NCBI GenBank assembly: GCA_963529855.1
Contig: CAURZK010000003.1
Location: forward strand, 62,001-126,000
Direction: 5' to 3'
Length of the DNA: 64,000 bases
Source of the DNA: 34-65-8 sp963529855
Lineage (GTDB): Bacteria; Pseudomonadota; Alphaproteobacteria; Sphingomonadales; Sphingomonadaceae
Of this stretch, positions 33,890 through 42,570 are shown piece by piece. The position numbers were made by a program, and so were the translations under genes. The notes beneath the pieces are model-generated. The model saw only the letters and a list, made by a program, of their open reading frames with translations, was not told the origin of the DNA and searched no databases. Within the stretch, counting starts at the first letter, position 1. Each line of letters begins with the position of its first letter.

Positions 33890-36418
33890 ATGACTGATTC
33901 TCGTTTCGATCCGTCGGTGGCCGACGGACGCTGGCAGCGCGCGTGGGACGAAGCGCGCACCTTCGTGGCCGACAGCAATTCGGCCAAGCCCAAATCCTAC
34001 GTGCTCGAAATGTTTCCCTACCCTTCGGGGCGGATCCACATCGGCCACGTGCGCAACTACACGATGGGCGACGTGCTGGCGCGCTACAAGCGGATGACCG
34101 GGCACGAGGTGCTCCACCCGATGGGCTGGGACGCTTTCGGCATGCCGGCCGAAAACGCGGCGATGGAAAAGGGCGTCCACCCGGGCGGCTGGACCCGCGA
34201 CAACATCGCCAACATGAAGGCGCAGCTGAAGCGGATCGGCCTCGCGCTCGACTGGAGCCGCGAACTGGCGACGTGCGAGCCGGAATACTACGGCCACGAA
34301 CAGGCGCTGTTCCTCGCCCTGTACGAAGCGGGTCTCGTCTATCGCAAGGAAAGCGAGGTCAACTGGGACCCGGTCGACATGACCGTGCTGGCCAACGAGC
34401 AGGTGATCGACGGCAAGGGCTGGCGTTCGGGCGCCGAGGTCGAGAAGCGCAAGCTCAACCAGTGGTTCCTGAAGATCACCCAGTTTGCCGAGGAACTGCT
34501 CGACGGGCTGGGCAAGCTCGACGACTGGCCGGACAAGGTCCGGCTGATGCAGGAAAACTGGATCGGCAAGTCGCAGGGGCTGGAATTCAGCTTCGCCCTG
34601 TCGAACGGCGACACCCTGCCCGTCTACACCACGCGGCCCGACACGATCTTCGGCGCGAGCTTCGTCGCAGTCGCGCCCGATCATCCGGTGGCACAGGCCG
34701 TTGCCGCGCAGAATTGCGACGCAGCCAGGTTCATCGAGCTGTGCAAGCGCGGCGGCACCACTGCGGCGGAGCTGGAAACGGCGGAAAAGCTGGGCTTCGA
34801 CACCGGGATCGGCGCGCGCCATCCGTTCACCGGTGCGCACCTGCCGGTCTTTATCGCGAACTTCGTGCTGATGGATTACGGCACCGGCGCGATCATGGCG
34901 GTGCCTGGGCACGACCAGCGCGATTTCGAATTCGCGACCAAGTATGGCCTGCCGATCCCGCGGGTCGTTGCAGCCAGCGCCGATGAAGCGGACAAGCCCT
35001 TCGCCGGCGAGGCTGAATCGGGTGAAGGCGTGCTGGTCAATTCGGACTTCCTCGACGGCATGAGCGTGGAAGACGCGAAGCGCGAGGTTATTGCCCGCGC
35101 ACAATCCGGCGGCTGGGGCCAGGGCAAGACCGTGTGGCGCCTGCGCGACTGGGGCGTTTCGCGCCAGCGTTACTGGGGCACGCCGATCCCCTTCATCCAT
35201 TGCCAGGCCTGCGGCGTGGTGCCCGTGCCGAAGGACCAGTTGCCGGTCGTGCTGCCCGAGGATGTCGATTTCCAGACGCCGGGCAACCCGTTGCTGCGCC
35301 ACCCGACCTGGAAGCATGTCGATTGCCCGCAGTGCGGCGGCAAGGCCGAACGGGAAACCGATACGCTCGATACCTTCGTCGATTCGTCGTGGTATTTCCT
35401 GCGCTTCGCCAGCCAGCCGGCCGACCGGCCATTCGATCCGGCGGAAGTCGCCAAGTGGCTGCCGGTTGAACAGTATATCGGCGGGATCGAACACGCGATC
35501 CTGCACCTGCTCTATGCCCGTTTCTGGACTCGCGCGCTCCAGCACATCGGGATGATCGACGTCGCGGAACCCTTCGCCAGCCTGTTCACGCAAGGGATGG
35601 TGACGCACGAAACCTATAGCCGGCAGGAAGGTGGGCGGACGGTCTATCTCTCGCCCGACGAGGTGGATCGCACCGGCACTGGCGCGACGCTCAAGGCCGA
35701 TGGCGCGCCGGTCGAAATCGGCCGCGTCATCAAGATGTCGAAGTCGAAGAAGAACACCGTCGACCCTGACACGATCGTCGAACGATATGGTGCCGACGCG
35801 GTACGCTGGTTCATGCTGTCCGACAGCCCGCCCGAACGCGACCTGCCATGGTCGGAAGCCGGGATCGAAGGCTGCTGGCGTTTCGTCCAGCGGCTGTGGC
35901 GCCTGTTCGGGCAGATCGGCGAAGGCGGCGCGGGTGCCGATGCGACGAGCGACAAGGCGCTCGACCGCAAGGTCCACCAGACCGTCGCCGCGGTCGCTGC
36001 CGATATCGAGGCGTTGAGCTTCAACAAGGCGGTTGCGCGGATTTACGAACTGACCGGCGCCGTCGAGAAGGCTGCGCCTTCTGCCAGCCGATCGAACGCC
36101 ATCCAGACGCTCATTCGGCTGGTTGCCCCGATGATGCCGCATCTGGCGGAAGAAGCCTGGGCGACGCAGCGCACGGGTCTGGTCGCTGATGCGCCGTGGC
36201 CCGACGTCGACCCGGCGCTGCTGGTCGAGGATGAGGTTACCATCGCCATCCAGCACATGGGCAAATTGCGCGATACGCTGACCGCGCCCAAGGGTGCCTC
36301 GAAGGAGGATCTGGAGGCGCTGGCGCTGGCTTCCGAGAACGTCCAGCGCTCGCTGGCGGGCGCGGCGGTGCGCAAGATCATTGTCGTGCCGGACAGATTG
36401 GTGAATATCGTCACCTGA
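33890..36418 (+). CDS. leuS: Leucyl-tRNA synthetase
   Basis: An 842-residue class I aminoacyl-tRNA synthetase. The HIGH motif is in RIHIGHVRNY near residue 50, the editing domain carries the TTRPDTIFG stretch near residue 246, and KMSKSKKN is near residue 614. Length is normal. Its TGA overlaps the lptE ATG by one base (TGATG), suggesting coupled translation with lptE and holA. Confidence 0.97.
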   Translation: MTDSRFDPSVADGRWQRAWDEARTFVADSNSAKPKSYVLEMFPYPSGRIHIGHVRNYTMGDVLARYKRMTGHEVLHPMGWDAFGMPAENAAMEKGVHPGGWTRDNIANMKAQLKRIGLALDWSRELATCEPEYYGHEQALFLALYEAGLVYRKESEVNWDPVDMTVLANEQVIDGKGWRSGAEVEKRKLNQWFLKITQFAEELLDGLGKLDDWPDKVRLMQENWIGKSQGLEFSFALSNGDTLPVYTTRPDTIFGASFVAVAPDHPVAQAVAAQNCDAARFIELCKRGGTTAAELETAEKLGFDTGIGARHPFTGAHLPVFIANFVLMDYGTGAIMAVPGHDQRDFEFATKYGLPIPRVVAASADEADKPFAGEAESGEGVLVNSDFLDGMSVEDAKREVIARAQSGGWGQGKTVWRLRDWGVSRQRYWGTPIPFIHCQACGVVPVPKDQLPVVLPEDVDFQTPGNPLLRHPTWKHVDCPQCGGKAERETDTLDTFVDSSWYFLRFASQPADRPFDPAEVAKWLPVEQYIGGIEHAILHLLYARFWTRALQHIGMIDVAEPFASLFTQGMVTHETYSRQEGGRTVYLSPDEVDRTGTGATLKADGAPVEIGRVIKMSKSKKNTVDPDTIVERYGADAVRWFMLSDSPPERDLPWSEAGIEGCWRFVQRLWRLFGQIGEGGAGADATSDKALDRKVHQTVAAVAADIEALSFNKAVARIYELTGAVEKAAPSASRSNAIQTLIRLVAPMMPHLAEEAWATQRTGLVADAPWPDVDPALLVEDEVTIAIQHMGKLRDTLTAPKGASKEDLEALALASENVQRSLAGAAVRKIIVVPDRLVNIVT

Positions 36419-36903
36419 TGCGTTTCCTGGTCGCCCCGCTCGCCCTCCTCGTCGCCTCCTGCGGCCTGTCGCCGATGTACGCCGGCGGCGGTTCGGGCGC
36501 GGTCGCGCAAGGACTCGCCGCGATCGACGTGCCTGCGATCGAGGGGCGCGCCGGGTGGCTGGTGCGCAATGCGCTCAACGACCGGCTCGGCGCTGCGGGC
36601 GCTGCCAGCCCGCGCTATCGCCTCGACGTGCGGCTCGACGACCGGCTCGAAGGGCTGGGCGTGCTCAACGACGATACCATCGGCCGCGAACGGCGCACGC
36701 TGCGTGCACGCTACCAGTTGGTCGACCTCGCCACCGATGAAATCGTGCTCGACGCGACGGCCGGGGCGGATGCGGGCATCGACGTCGTCAGCAGTGAATA
36801 TGCCACCATCGCCGCCGAACAGACCGCGCTCGAAAACCTCGCGCGCGAAGTGGCCGACCGCATGGTCATGCAGATCTCGCTGACCTTGCGCGAAGGGCCG
36901 TGA
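36418..36903 (+). CDS. lptE: LPS-assembly lipoprotein LptE
   Basis: A 161-residue outer-membrane lipoprotein that plugs the LptD barrel in lipopolysaccharide export. The signal peptide ends in the lipobox LVASC followed by GLSPMY, a strong hallmark of alphaproteobacterial LptE. The helical C-terminus (EYATIAAEQTALENLAREVADRM) is typical. It overlaps leuS by one base and holA by four (GTGA). Other Lpt genes (lptC, lptA) lie 1 kb downstream on the opposite strand. Confidence 0.88.
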   Translation: MRFLVAPLALLVASCGLSPMYAGGGSGAVAQGLAAIDVPAIEGRAGWLVRNALNDRLGAAGAASPRYRLDVRLDDRLEGLGVLNDDTIGRERRTLRARYQLVDLATDEIVLDATAGADAGIDVVSSEYATIAAEQTALENLAREVADRMVMQISLTLREGP

Positions 36904-37937
36904 AGGCCACCCAGCGCGACTTTGCTCAGGCGGCCCGCCGCGCTGCGGCGCAGGCGCGCGTGTTCTTCTTCTGCGGTCCGGACGAAGCCGGGGCCGCCGC
37001 TGCCGCGCAGAAAATGGTTACCATGCTGCCCGACGCGGGCGAGCGGGTCGAGCTGTCGGGCGCCGACTTGCGCAAGGATCCAGTGCTGCTGGGTGACGAG
37101 GCCCGCTCAACCTCGCTGTTCGGTGGCAGCCGCCATATCTGGGTCCGCGCCAATGGTGACGAGGCGCTCGATGCGATCGGCAATCACCTCATGGGCCATG
37201 GCGATGCGTGCCCCGTCCTGATCGTTGCCACCGGGGCGACCGACAAGTCACGCACCGCCAAGCTGCTGGAGAAGCGCGACGATGCGCTGGTGGCCATGTT
37301 CTGGCCGCCCGAACTGCGCGACGTGACACAGAGCGTGCGCGCGATGGGCGATGCGGCGGGCCTGCGCCTGAACGGCGACCTGGCCGAACGGATCGCGCGC
37401 GGCGCCGGGCTCGACGTGCGACTGGCACAGAGCGAGGTGAGCAAGCTGGCGCTCTATCTCGACGCCTCGCCTGAAGCGCCGAAGAACGCCGATGCCGCCG
37501 CCCTTGCCGAGATTGGCGCAGCGACAGAGGAAGACGGCTTCATGCCGATCGTCAACGCGGTACTATCGGGCGACCGGCCCAAGCTGGCGGGCGAATTCGC
37601 GCGGCTGCGCGAACTGGCGCTCAACCCGGTCGGCCTGCTGCTGGCATTCGAGCGGCGCGCGGCGCAGCTCGCCCAGCTGGCCGCGCGGCTGGGCCGCGGC
37701 GGTGACGTGCATGGTTTTCTGAAGGGCGAGGAACGCGCCCGGCGCGTGTTCTTCAAGGACGTGCGCGATCTGGAAGCGCAACTGACCAGATGGCGCGGCG
37801 AGCCGCTCGAACGCCTGATCGTCAACCTTGCCGCGCTGCATCGCAGCCTGCTCGCCAACAGCCAGGCGAGCGAGGTGCTGCTGGCGCAGGGGCTGACCGA
37901 CATCGCCCGACAGGCGGCCCGCCAACGAAGAAATTGA
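36900..37937 (+). CDS. holA: DNA polymerase III subunit delta
   Basis: A 345-residue clamp-loader subunit that opens the beta sliding clamp. The N-terminal FFFCGPDEAG stands in for the degenerate P-loop region, LFGGSRHIWVRA follows, and the C-terminal helical domain includes NPVGLLLAFERRAAQLAQLA. The GTG start overlaps the lptE stop. The order leuS-lptE-holA is widespread in alphaproteobacteria. It is convergent with lptA, with 39 bases between and no clear terminator. Confidence 0.9.
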   Translation: MKATQRDFAQAARRAAAQARVFFFCGPDEAGAAAAAQKMVTMLPDAGERVELSGADLRKDPVLLGDEARSTSLFGGSRHIWVRANGDEALDAIGNHLMGHGDACPVLIVATGATDKSRTAKLLEKRDDALVAMFWPPELRDVTQSVRAMGDAAGLRLNGDLAERIARGAGLDVRLAQSEVSKLALYLDASPEAPKNADAAALAEIGAATEEDGFMPIVNAVLSGDRPKLAGEFARLRELALNPVGLLLAFERRAAQLAQLAARLGRGGDVHGFLKGEERARRVFFKDVRDLEAQLTRWRGEPLERLIVNLAALHRSLLANSQASEVLLAQGLTDIARQAARQRRN

Positions 37938-37976
37938 GGCTCCGTCTGCGGCACCGGCCTACGAAGCTGACAGAAA

Positions 37977-38546
37977 TCAGTTATCCGGGACCGAGAACGT
38001 ACCCGTAACTCGCCCGCTGCCGGTGTTCGATACCTCGCCGGTGACCGAGGACGATCCCGATGCGCGGCCATCGACGCTCGAAACGCCGGTGGTGAGGTCG
38101 ATCACCAGCCGCCCGCCGTTCAGCGTATCGCCGCCCCGGCGCAGGCGCACGTTCCCGGCCATGGTGATGATCCGGCGATTGAAATCGTAAACCGCGACAT
38201 CGCCGCTCGCCGCCTCGTTCCCGCGCGTCACCTGGACCCCGCCGGTCGCGGTGATGCGCTGGATCGAGAGGCGCCCAGCATCCGAATAATTGACCAGCGT
38301 GCGCGCGGAACGGACCCGGAGGCCGGCTTGGGTAATATCGACATTGCCTGACAGGATGACGCGGTTCTGCCGATCCTGCAGCTCGATCCGGTCGGCCGCA
38401 TAGGATACCGGCGCGTTGGAATTGTGCCCGGCTATCGCCTGGGCATGGCCTTGCATCCCGGCGAACAGCGCCAGCGTCCCGGCAAATCCGGCCAGGGCCC
38501 ACTTCCCCGCCTGTTTCGGGGCAAAATGCTTCAGGTGGCGGTTCAT
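37977..38546 (-). CDS. lptA: LptA-family LPS transport protein
   Basis: A 189-residue periplasmic protein with a signal peptide (about residues 1-37, ending GHAQA) and an OstA-like beta-jellyroll: SYAADRIELQDRQNRVILSGNVDITQ and repeated strands. LptA bridges LPS between inner-membrane LptC and outer-membrane LptD. The ATG overlaps the lptC stop (ATGA). No lptB ATPase follows in the window. Confidence 0.85.
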   Translation of the reverse strand: MNRHLKHFAPKQAGKWALAGFAGTLALFAGMQGHAQAIAGHNSNAPVSYAADRIELQDRQNRVILSGNVDITQAGLRVRSARTLVNYSDAGRLSIQRITATGGVQVTRGNEAASGDVAVYDFNRRIITMAGNVRLRRGGDTLNGGRLVIDLTTGVSSVDGRASGSSSVTGEVSNTGSGRVTGTFSVPDN

Positions 38547-39211
38547 TGCGGCATCCTCAGTCTGCCCGGCACCATGCGCAGGCGCGCGTTGCCGTCAAGC
38601 ACGATGGTACGTTCGGCCAGATCGGCCTCGAGTCGGTCGGCAGAGAATGTCCCTGCCGGAATGGCCCCACTGACCCCGCCCGCGCCGACCATGCGGCGTT
38701 CGTTGAGGTCGATCGAAACCCCGCGCGCGACCATGTCGTAACCGTCGGCGGCGGTCAGCCGCACGGGGCCGAACACCCGCACGACTTCGTCTTCCAGGCT
38801 ATAGGCGCCCGCTTCCGCCCCCAGCCGGGCCGGCCCGTCGTTGAGGAGGATGCGGGCGACGAGATCGTTCATCCGCACGATGCCCTCGGCGCTCGATCGC
38901 TGCACCGCTTCGCCCGCGGTCAGCGAGAACGGGCGTCCGCGGTTGTCCTGTCCCCGGTACATCGCATTGTCGACCGACAGGCGCTGGTCGATCACCGCGA
39001 CCTTGTTGCGGTCGAGAAGGAAGCTGACTTCGCCGCGCGGGCTGAGCGGGGTAATGATCATCAGCGCCGCGATGACGCCAACCGCCATTGGCAACGCCTT
39101 GCCCAGGAAGGCGACCAGCCGGTCGTGGCTGCCGCCGGGCGCGGCAAAGTGCTGCCGCGCGCTGCGCAGTTCCTTGGCTTCGTCGGTCTCGATGCGGCGG
39201 TGGATGACCAT
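38543..39211 (-). CDS. lptC: LPS export protein LptC
   Basis: A 222-residue bitopic inner-membrane protein. One membrane helix near residues 35-58 (LPMAVGVIAALMIITPL) is followed by a periplasmic jellyroll with strands like NRGRPFSLTAGEAVQ and YDMVARGVSIDLNERRM. It receives LPS from LptBFG and hands it to LptA, encoded immediately downstream. The start MVIHRRIETDEAKELRSARQ matches the cytoplasmic tail seen in sphingomonad homologues. Confidence 0.85.
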   Translation of the reverse strand: MVIHRRIETDEAKELRSARQHFAAPGGSHDRLVAFLGKALPMAVGVIAALMIITPLSPRGEVSFLLDRNKVAVIDQRLSVDNAMYRGQDNRGRPFSLTAGEAVQRSSAEGIVRMNDLVARILLNDGPARLGAEAGAYSLEDEVVRVFGPVRLTAADGYDMVARGVSIDLNERRMVGAGGVSGAIPAGTFSADRLEADLAERTIVLDGNARLRMVPGRLRMPQ

Positions 39212-39236
39212 GCCCGCGGGGCTAGCCCGGCCCTCC

Positions 39237-39854
39237 TTACATGTGGCTGAAGATGTCGTGCTCGGCCCAGCCGGCAAGGTCGAGCCGCGCGCGGGTGGGC
39301 AGGAAGTCGAAACACGCCTGCGCGATCCCGGTCCGCCCCTCGCGCGCGAGCCGGGTGACCAGCACCTCGTGCAGACGGTGGAGATAGCGCACGTCGCTGG
39401 CGGCGTAATCGCGCTGCGCCTCGTTGATTTCGGGCGCGCCCCAGTCGCTCGACTGCTGCTGCTTCGACAGCGTCGCACCCAGCAGTTCCTCGACCAGGTT
39501 TTTCAGGCCGTGGCGATCGGTGTAGGTGCGCGTCAGCTTGCTCGCGATCTTGGTGCAGAACACCGGCGCGGCCATCACGCCGAGGTAGTGTTCCAGCGCG
39601 GCCAGATCGAAGCGGGCGAAGTGAAACAGCTTGAGCCGCGCCGGATCGGCCAGCACCGCCTTCAGATTGGGCGCGGAATAGGTGCTGCCGACGCCGAAGC
39701 GAACAAGGTGCTCGTCCCCGCGTCCGTCGCTGATCTGGACCAGGCAGAGCCGGTCGCGCGCAGTGACGAGGCCCATGGTTTCGGTATCGACCGCGACCGG
39801 GCCATCCGCCAGCACGCCGACGGGGAGGTCTTCTTCGTGAAAATGAACTGCCAT
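39237..39854 (-). CDS. rnd: Ribonuclease D (short form)
   Basis: A 205-residue 3'-5' exoribonuclease with the DEDDy fold: VAVDTETMGL (Exo I), FHFARFDLAALE (Exo II) and AASDVRYLHRLHEVL (Exo III) supply the acidic residues and tyrosine. The HRDC domain of E. coli RNase D is missing, as in other short alphaproteobacterial forms. It trims tRNA or other RNA 3' ends. It lies 25 bases upstream of lptC on the same strand and is divergent from ung. Confidence 0.88.
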   Translation of the reverse strand: MAVHFHEEDLPVGVLADGPVAVDTETMGLVTARDRLCLVQISDGRGDEHLVRFGVGSTYSAPNLKAVLADPARLKLFHFARFDLAALEHYLGVMAAPVFCTKIASKLTRTYTDRHGLKNLVEELLGATLSKQQQSSDWGAPEINEAQRDYAASDVRYLHRLHEVLVTRLAREGRTGIAQACFDFLPTRARLDLAGWAEHDIFSHM

Positions 39855-39935
39855 AGGCCCCGGCCCTTAGGCGCATTGGGGATGGAGGGAAAGGCTTGCT
39901 GGCAGGGCAGCGCGCCGCGCGGTATCGCCGCGGCG

Positions 39936-40619
39936 ATGAACGAGACGATCCCCCCGAGCTGGCGCGCAGTACTCGAACCGGTGCTCGCCTTGCCCGACAC
40001 GCGGCGGCTGGGCGGATGGCTGCGCGCGGAAGAAGAAGAAGCAGGCAGGACCATCTATCCCCCCGCCGGGCAGCGGCTCGCCGCACTGGAGCGCACGCCG
40101 CCGGACGCCGTGAAAGTGGTGATCCTTGGACAGGATCCCTATCATGGCCCCGGCCAGGCGATGGGGCTGTCGTTCTCGGTCCCTCGGGGCGTGCGCCCCC
40201 CGCCGAGCCTGACCAACATCTACAAGGAACTGGCAAGCGACCTCGGCATCGAACGCCCGGATCACGGTGACCTGACCAGCTGGGCGCAACAAGGCGTGCT
40301 GCTGCTCAACAATTCGCTGACGGTGGAGGCGGGGCAGGCCGGCAGCCATGCCGGACGCGGCTGGGACGCGGTTACCGATGCCTGCGTGCGGGCTGTGGCG
40401 GAGCGGGATGTGCCGAGCGTGTTCATGCTGTGGGGCAGCCATGCCCAGAATAAAGCCTCCCGCATCCCCGCCATCGGGTCCGGCCGCCATCTGGTGCTCG
40501 CCAGCGCGCATCCCAGCCCGCTGTCGGCACACCGCGGCTTTTTCGGCTCCCGCCCGTTCAGCCAGGCCAATGCCTTTCTCGAAGCGAACGGCCGCAGACC
40601 CATAGACTGGCGGCTCTGA
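39936..40619 (+). CDS. ung: Uracil-DNA glycosylase, family 1
   Basis: A 227-residue base-excision repair enzyme that removes uracil from DNA. The water-activating motif GQDPYHGPGQAMGLSFS is near residue 66, the uracil-binding LLLNNSLTVEAG follows, and the DNA-intercalation loop HPSPLSAHRGF is near residue 193. Length is normal. Upstream sequence in frame is not protein-like, so MNETIPP is taken as the start. Confidence 0.96.
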   Translation: MNETIPPSWRAVLEPVLALPDTRRLGGWLRAEEEEAGRTIYPPAGQRLAALERTPPDAVKVVILGQDPYHGPGQAMGLSFSVPRGVRPPPSLTNIYKELASDLGIERPDHGDLTSWAQQGVLLLNNSLTVEAGQAGSHAGRGWDAVTDACVRAVAERDVPSVFMLWGSHAQNKASRIPAIGSGRHLVLASAHPSPLSAHRGFFGSRPFSQANAFLEANGRRPIDWRL

Positions 40620-40839
40620 TCGGGCGTGCTGACCCATTTCGGGACATTTTAAAGTTAATTTCTGCAGGGGGTTGCCTAACGATCAGTTAACGTAGCACTA
40701 AGGGGCATAAGGCGTAATAGGCGATTCGCCACGGATCAGATGCCTGGACCACGCCGCATTACAGGTCGCAATCACTGGTTTGGGGTTCGCTCGTCGGCTG
40801 TTCCGGCAGGCAGTTCCAGTCGAACGTGGGAGACTTTTA

Positions 40840-41517
40840 ATGGGCAAGAAAGTATTCGCCGCTGTTGCCGCTCTGGCTGCATTTGGATTGCCGGCAACCG
40901 CACAGGCAGCCAATCTGATTACCAATGGCAGTTTCGAAGACGGCACAGGCAAACCCCCGGCGGGCGGCTTTGTGTCGTTGCCGAGTGGCAGTACGGCCAT
41001 CACGGGCTGGACGGTCGGGAACAATGGTATCGATTGGATCGATGATGGCTATTGGGAGGCATCCGATGGTCAGTTCAGCCTCGACCTGTCGCGCCTATCC
41101 GCCGGCAGCATCGCGCAAACTTTCGCGACTATCGTAGGTGCCCTCTACACGGTCACATTCGATCTGGCCGGCAACCCGGACGGGCCTAATGAGACCAAGG
41201 TTCAGGTTACCTCGGTCAATGGACCTCCGTTCCAGGAACTGTTCTTCTTCAACGTTGGCCCAGGCAACACCCGCCAGAACATGGGTTGGCAAACGAAGAG
41301 CTTCTCGTTCACTGCCAATTCGACCCAGTCTACGCTGACATTCGGCAGCGCGACCAACACGCCGTTCGGGCCCGCGATCGACAATGTGTCGGTCCAGGCC
41401 GTTCCGGAACCCGGCACTTGGCTGATGATGATCGTCGGCTTCGGTCTCCTGGGCGGAATGCTGCGTAGCCGCCGGCGCGCTGCAATCGCTCCGGGCCGGG
41501 TGAACTTCGCTTTCTAG
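40840..41517 (+). CDS. PEP-CTERM sorted exported protein (DUF642/choice-of-anchor-like)
   Basis: A 225-residue secreted protein. A signal peptide (residues 1-23, ending AQA) is followed by NLITNGSFEDGTG, the N-terminal stretch of DUF642 or choice-of-anchor C carbohydrate-binding-like domains. The end is a PEP-CTERM sorting signal: VPEPGTW, a hydrophobic helix with MMIVGFGLLGGML, and an RSRRR tail. Exosortase would cut and anchor it for export to the surface or extracellular matrix; no exosortase gene is in view. A GGGAG site precedes ATG and a strong terminator follows. The gene-free 220 bases upstream contain no clear promoter. Confidence 0.88.
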   Translation: MGKKVFAAVAALAAFGLPATAQAANLITNGSFEDGTGKPPAGGFVSLPSGSTAITGWTVGNNGIDWIDDGYWEASDGQFSLDLSRLSAGSIAQTFATIVGALYTVTFDLAGNPDGPNETKVQVTSVNGPPFQELFFFNVGPGNTRQNMGWQTKSFSFTANSTQSTLTFGSATNTPFGPAIDNVSVQAVPEPGTWLMMIVGFGLLGGMLRSRRRAAIAPGRVNFAF

Positions 41518-41539
41518 ACTTTCGGTTGGAACCGAAATG

Positions 41540-41569
41540 CGCCCGCTGGCTTCGGTCGGCGGGCGTTTT
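41540..41569 (+). terminator. Rho-independent terminator with a UUCG tetraloop
   Basis: An 11-pair stem (arms 41540-41550 and 41555-41565, two G-U pairs) closes a C(UUCG)G tetraloop and is followed by TTTT. It lies 22 bases after the PEP-CTERM stop and before the convergent msrA gene. The UUCG loop is exceptionally stable, so termination should be efficient. Confidence 0.9.
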
Positions 41570-41599
41570 GTCGTGCGGTGATGCCGCAGCGATTATCGA

Positions 41600-42280
41600 T
41601 CAGTTGCGCTGGAACGTGGCGCGATAGTGATCGGGATAAAGGCGGCGAAGCGCAGCGACCTTGGGCGCGTCCCAGCGCACGATGTATCCGTGGCGCGGGT
41701 TCTTGTGCATGAAATCCTGATGGTAGGTTTCAGCCGGGTAGAACTTGCGGTGGCTCTCTATCCGGGTCACGATCGGCCGCGACCACACGCCAGACCCCTG
41801 CATCTGCTTGAGGTAGGCAGCCGCCACGGCGCGCTGCTCGGCACCGATCGGCACCAGCGCCGCGCGATAATGCGCGCCGATGTCCGGCCCCTGGCGGTTG
41901 CGCAGGGTGGGATCGGCGATGACCGAAAAGAAGATACGCAGGAGTTCGTCGTACCGCACGACAGACGGATCGTAGACGACGCGCACCGCCTCAGCGTGCT
42001 GGGTGCTGCCGGACGATACCGTATCGTAATCGGCCGTCGCCTCGCTGCCGCCGTGGTAACCGGAAACCGCGCTCGACACGCCGTTCACGTGGCTGAAAAC
42101 ACCCTCGACGCCCCAGAAGCAACCGCCTGCGAAAATCGCAACCTTGCGGCCGGGCACTTCCTTGGCGATCCGCTTCGCAGCAGGGGCCGAAACCGGCTCC
42201 TCCGCAGCGTGGGCGACCGGCTGGCAGGCGGCAAGCGCCAACGCCGCGGCTGCGGCGATCAGCGCCGCACCGCGGGTCAC
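41600..42280 (-). CDS. msrA: Peptide-methionine (S)-S-oxide reductase MsrA, lipoprotein form
   Basis: A 226-residue repair enzyme reducing the S epimer of methionine sulfoxide. The catalytic motif FAGGCFWGVEGVF, then GYHGGSEATADYDTVSSG and HAEAVRVVYDP are diagnostic. The N-terminus encodes a signal peptide and lipobox ALAAC, so this copy protects envelope proteins. The GTG start overlaps the stop of a 45-residue membrane protein gene (GTGA), and the two are probably co-expressed. Confidence 0.92.
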   Translation of the reverse strand: MTRGAALIAAAAALALAACQPVAHAAEEPVSAPAAKRIAKEVPGRKVAIFAGGCFWGVEGVFSHVNGVSSAVSGYHGGSEATADYDTVSSGSTQHAEAVRVVYDPSVVRYDELLRIFFSVIADPTLRNRQGPDIGAHYRAALVPIGAEQRAVAAAYLKQMQGSGVWSRPIVTRIESHRKFYPAETYHQDFMHKNPRHGYIVRWDAPKVAALRRLYPDHYRATFQRN

Positions 42281-42414
42281 TTGATGGTGGCGGCCTGCGC
42301 GGCCGGAACGACTTGCTGCCATAGATCCGGGCCCATTTGCGCCATGACTATAAGTCCGCCGATCAAAAATCCGATGGCGAAATTGCGCGTGAGGTCTGTC
42401 TTGAGGATCTTCAT
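42277..42414 (-). CDS. Small membrane protein preceding msrA
   Basis: A 45-residue protein starting MKILKTDLTRNFAIGFLIGG with one membrane helix (about residues 12-30) and a short periplasmic tail. It ends ATIK with a TGA that overlaps the msrA GTG, so translational coupling is likely. It could anchor or chaperone MsrA or be a separate stress peptide. Function unknown. Confidence 0.65.
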   Translation of the reverse strand: MKILKTDLTRNFAIGFLIGGLIVMAQMGPDLWQQVVPAAQAATIK

Positions 42415-42570
42415 GGCGATTCTGCTTGTTCTGCGTGTCTCTTGCCACGGGACTACCGGGCGCGCAGTTTCCGCCCCCTGAATGGGTAGTCGGGTGCCGT
42501 TCATCAAGGAAAGCGCGGCCGGATCGCGGGTAGATTAGCTTTCAGCCGGACCAGCAGCGCAATCTGGTGG

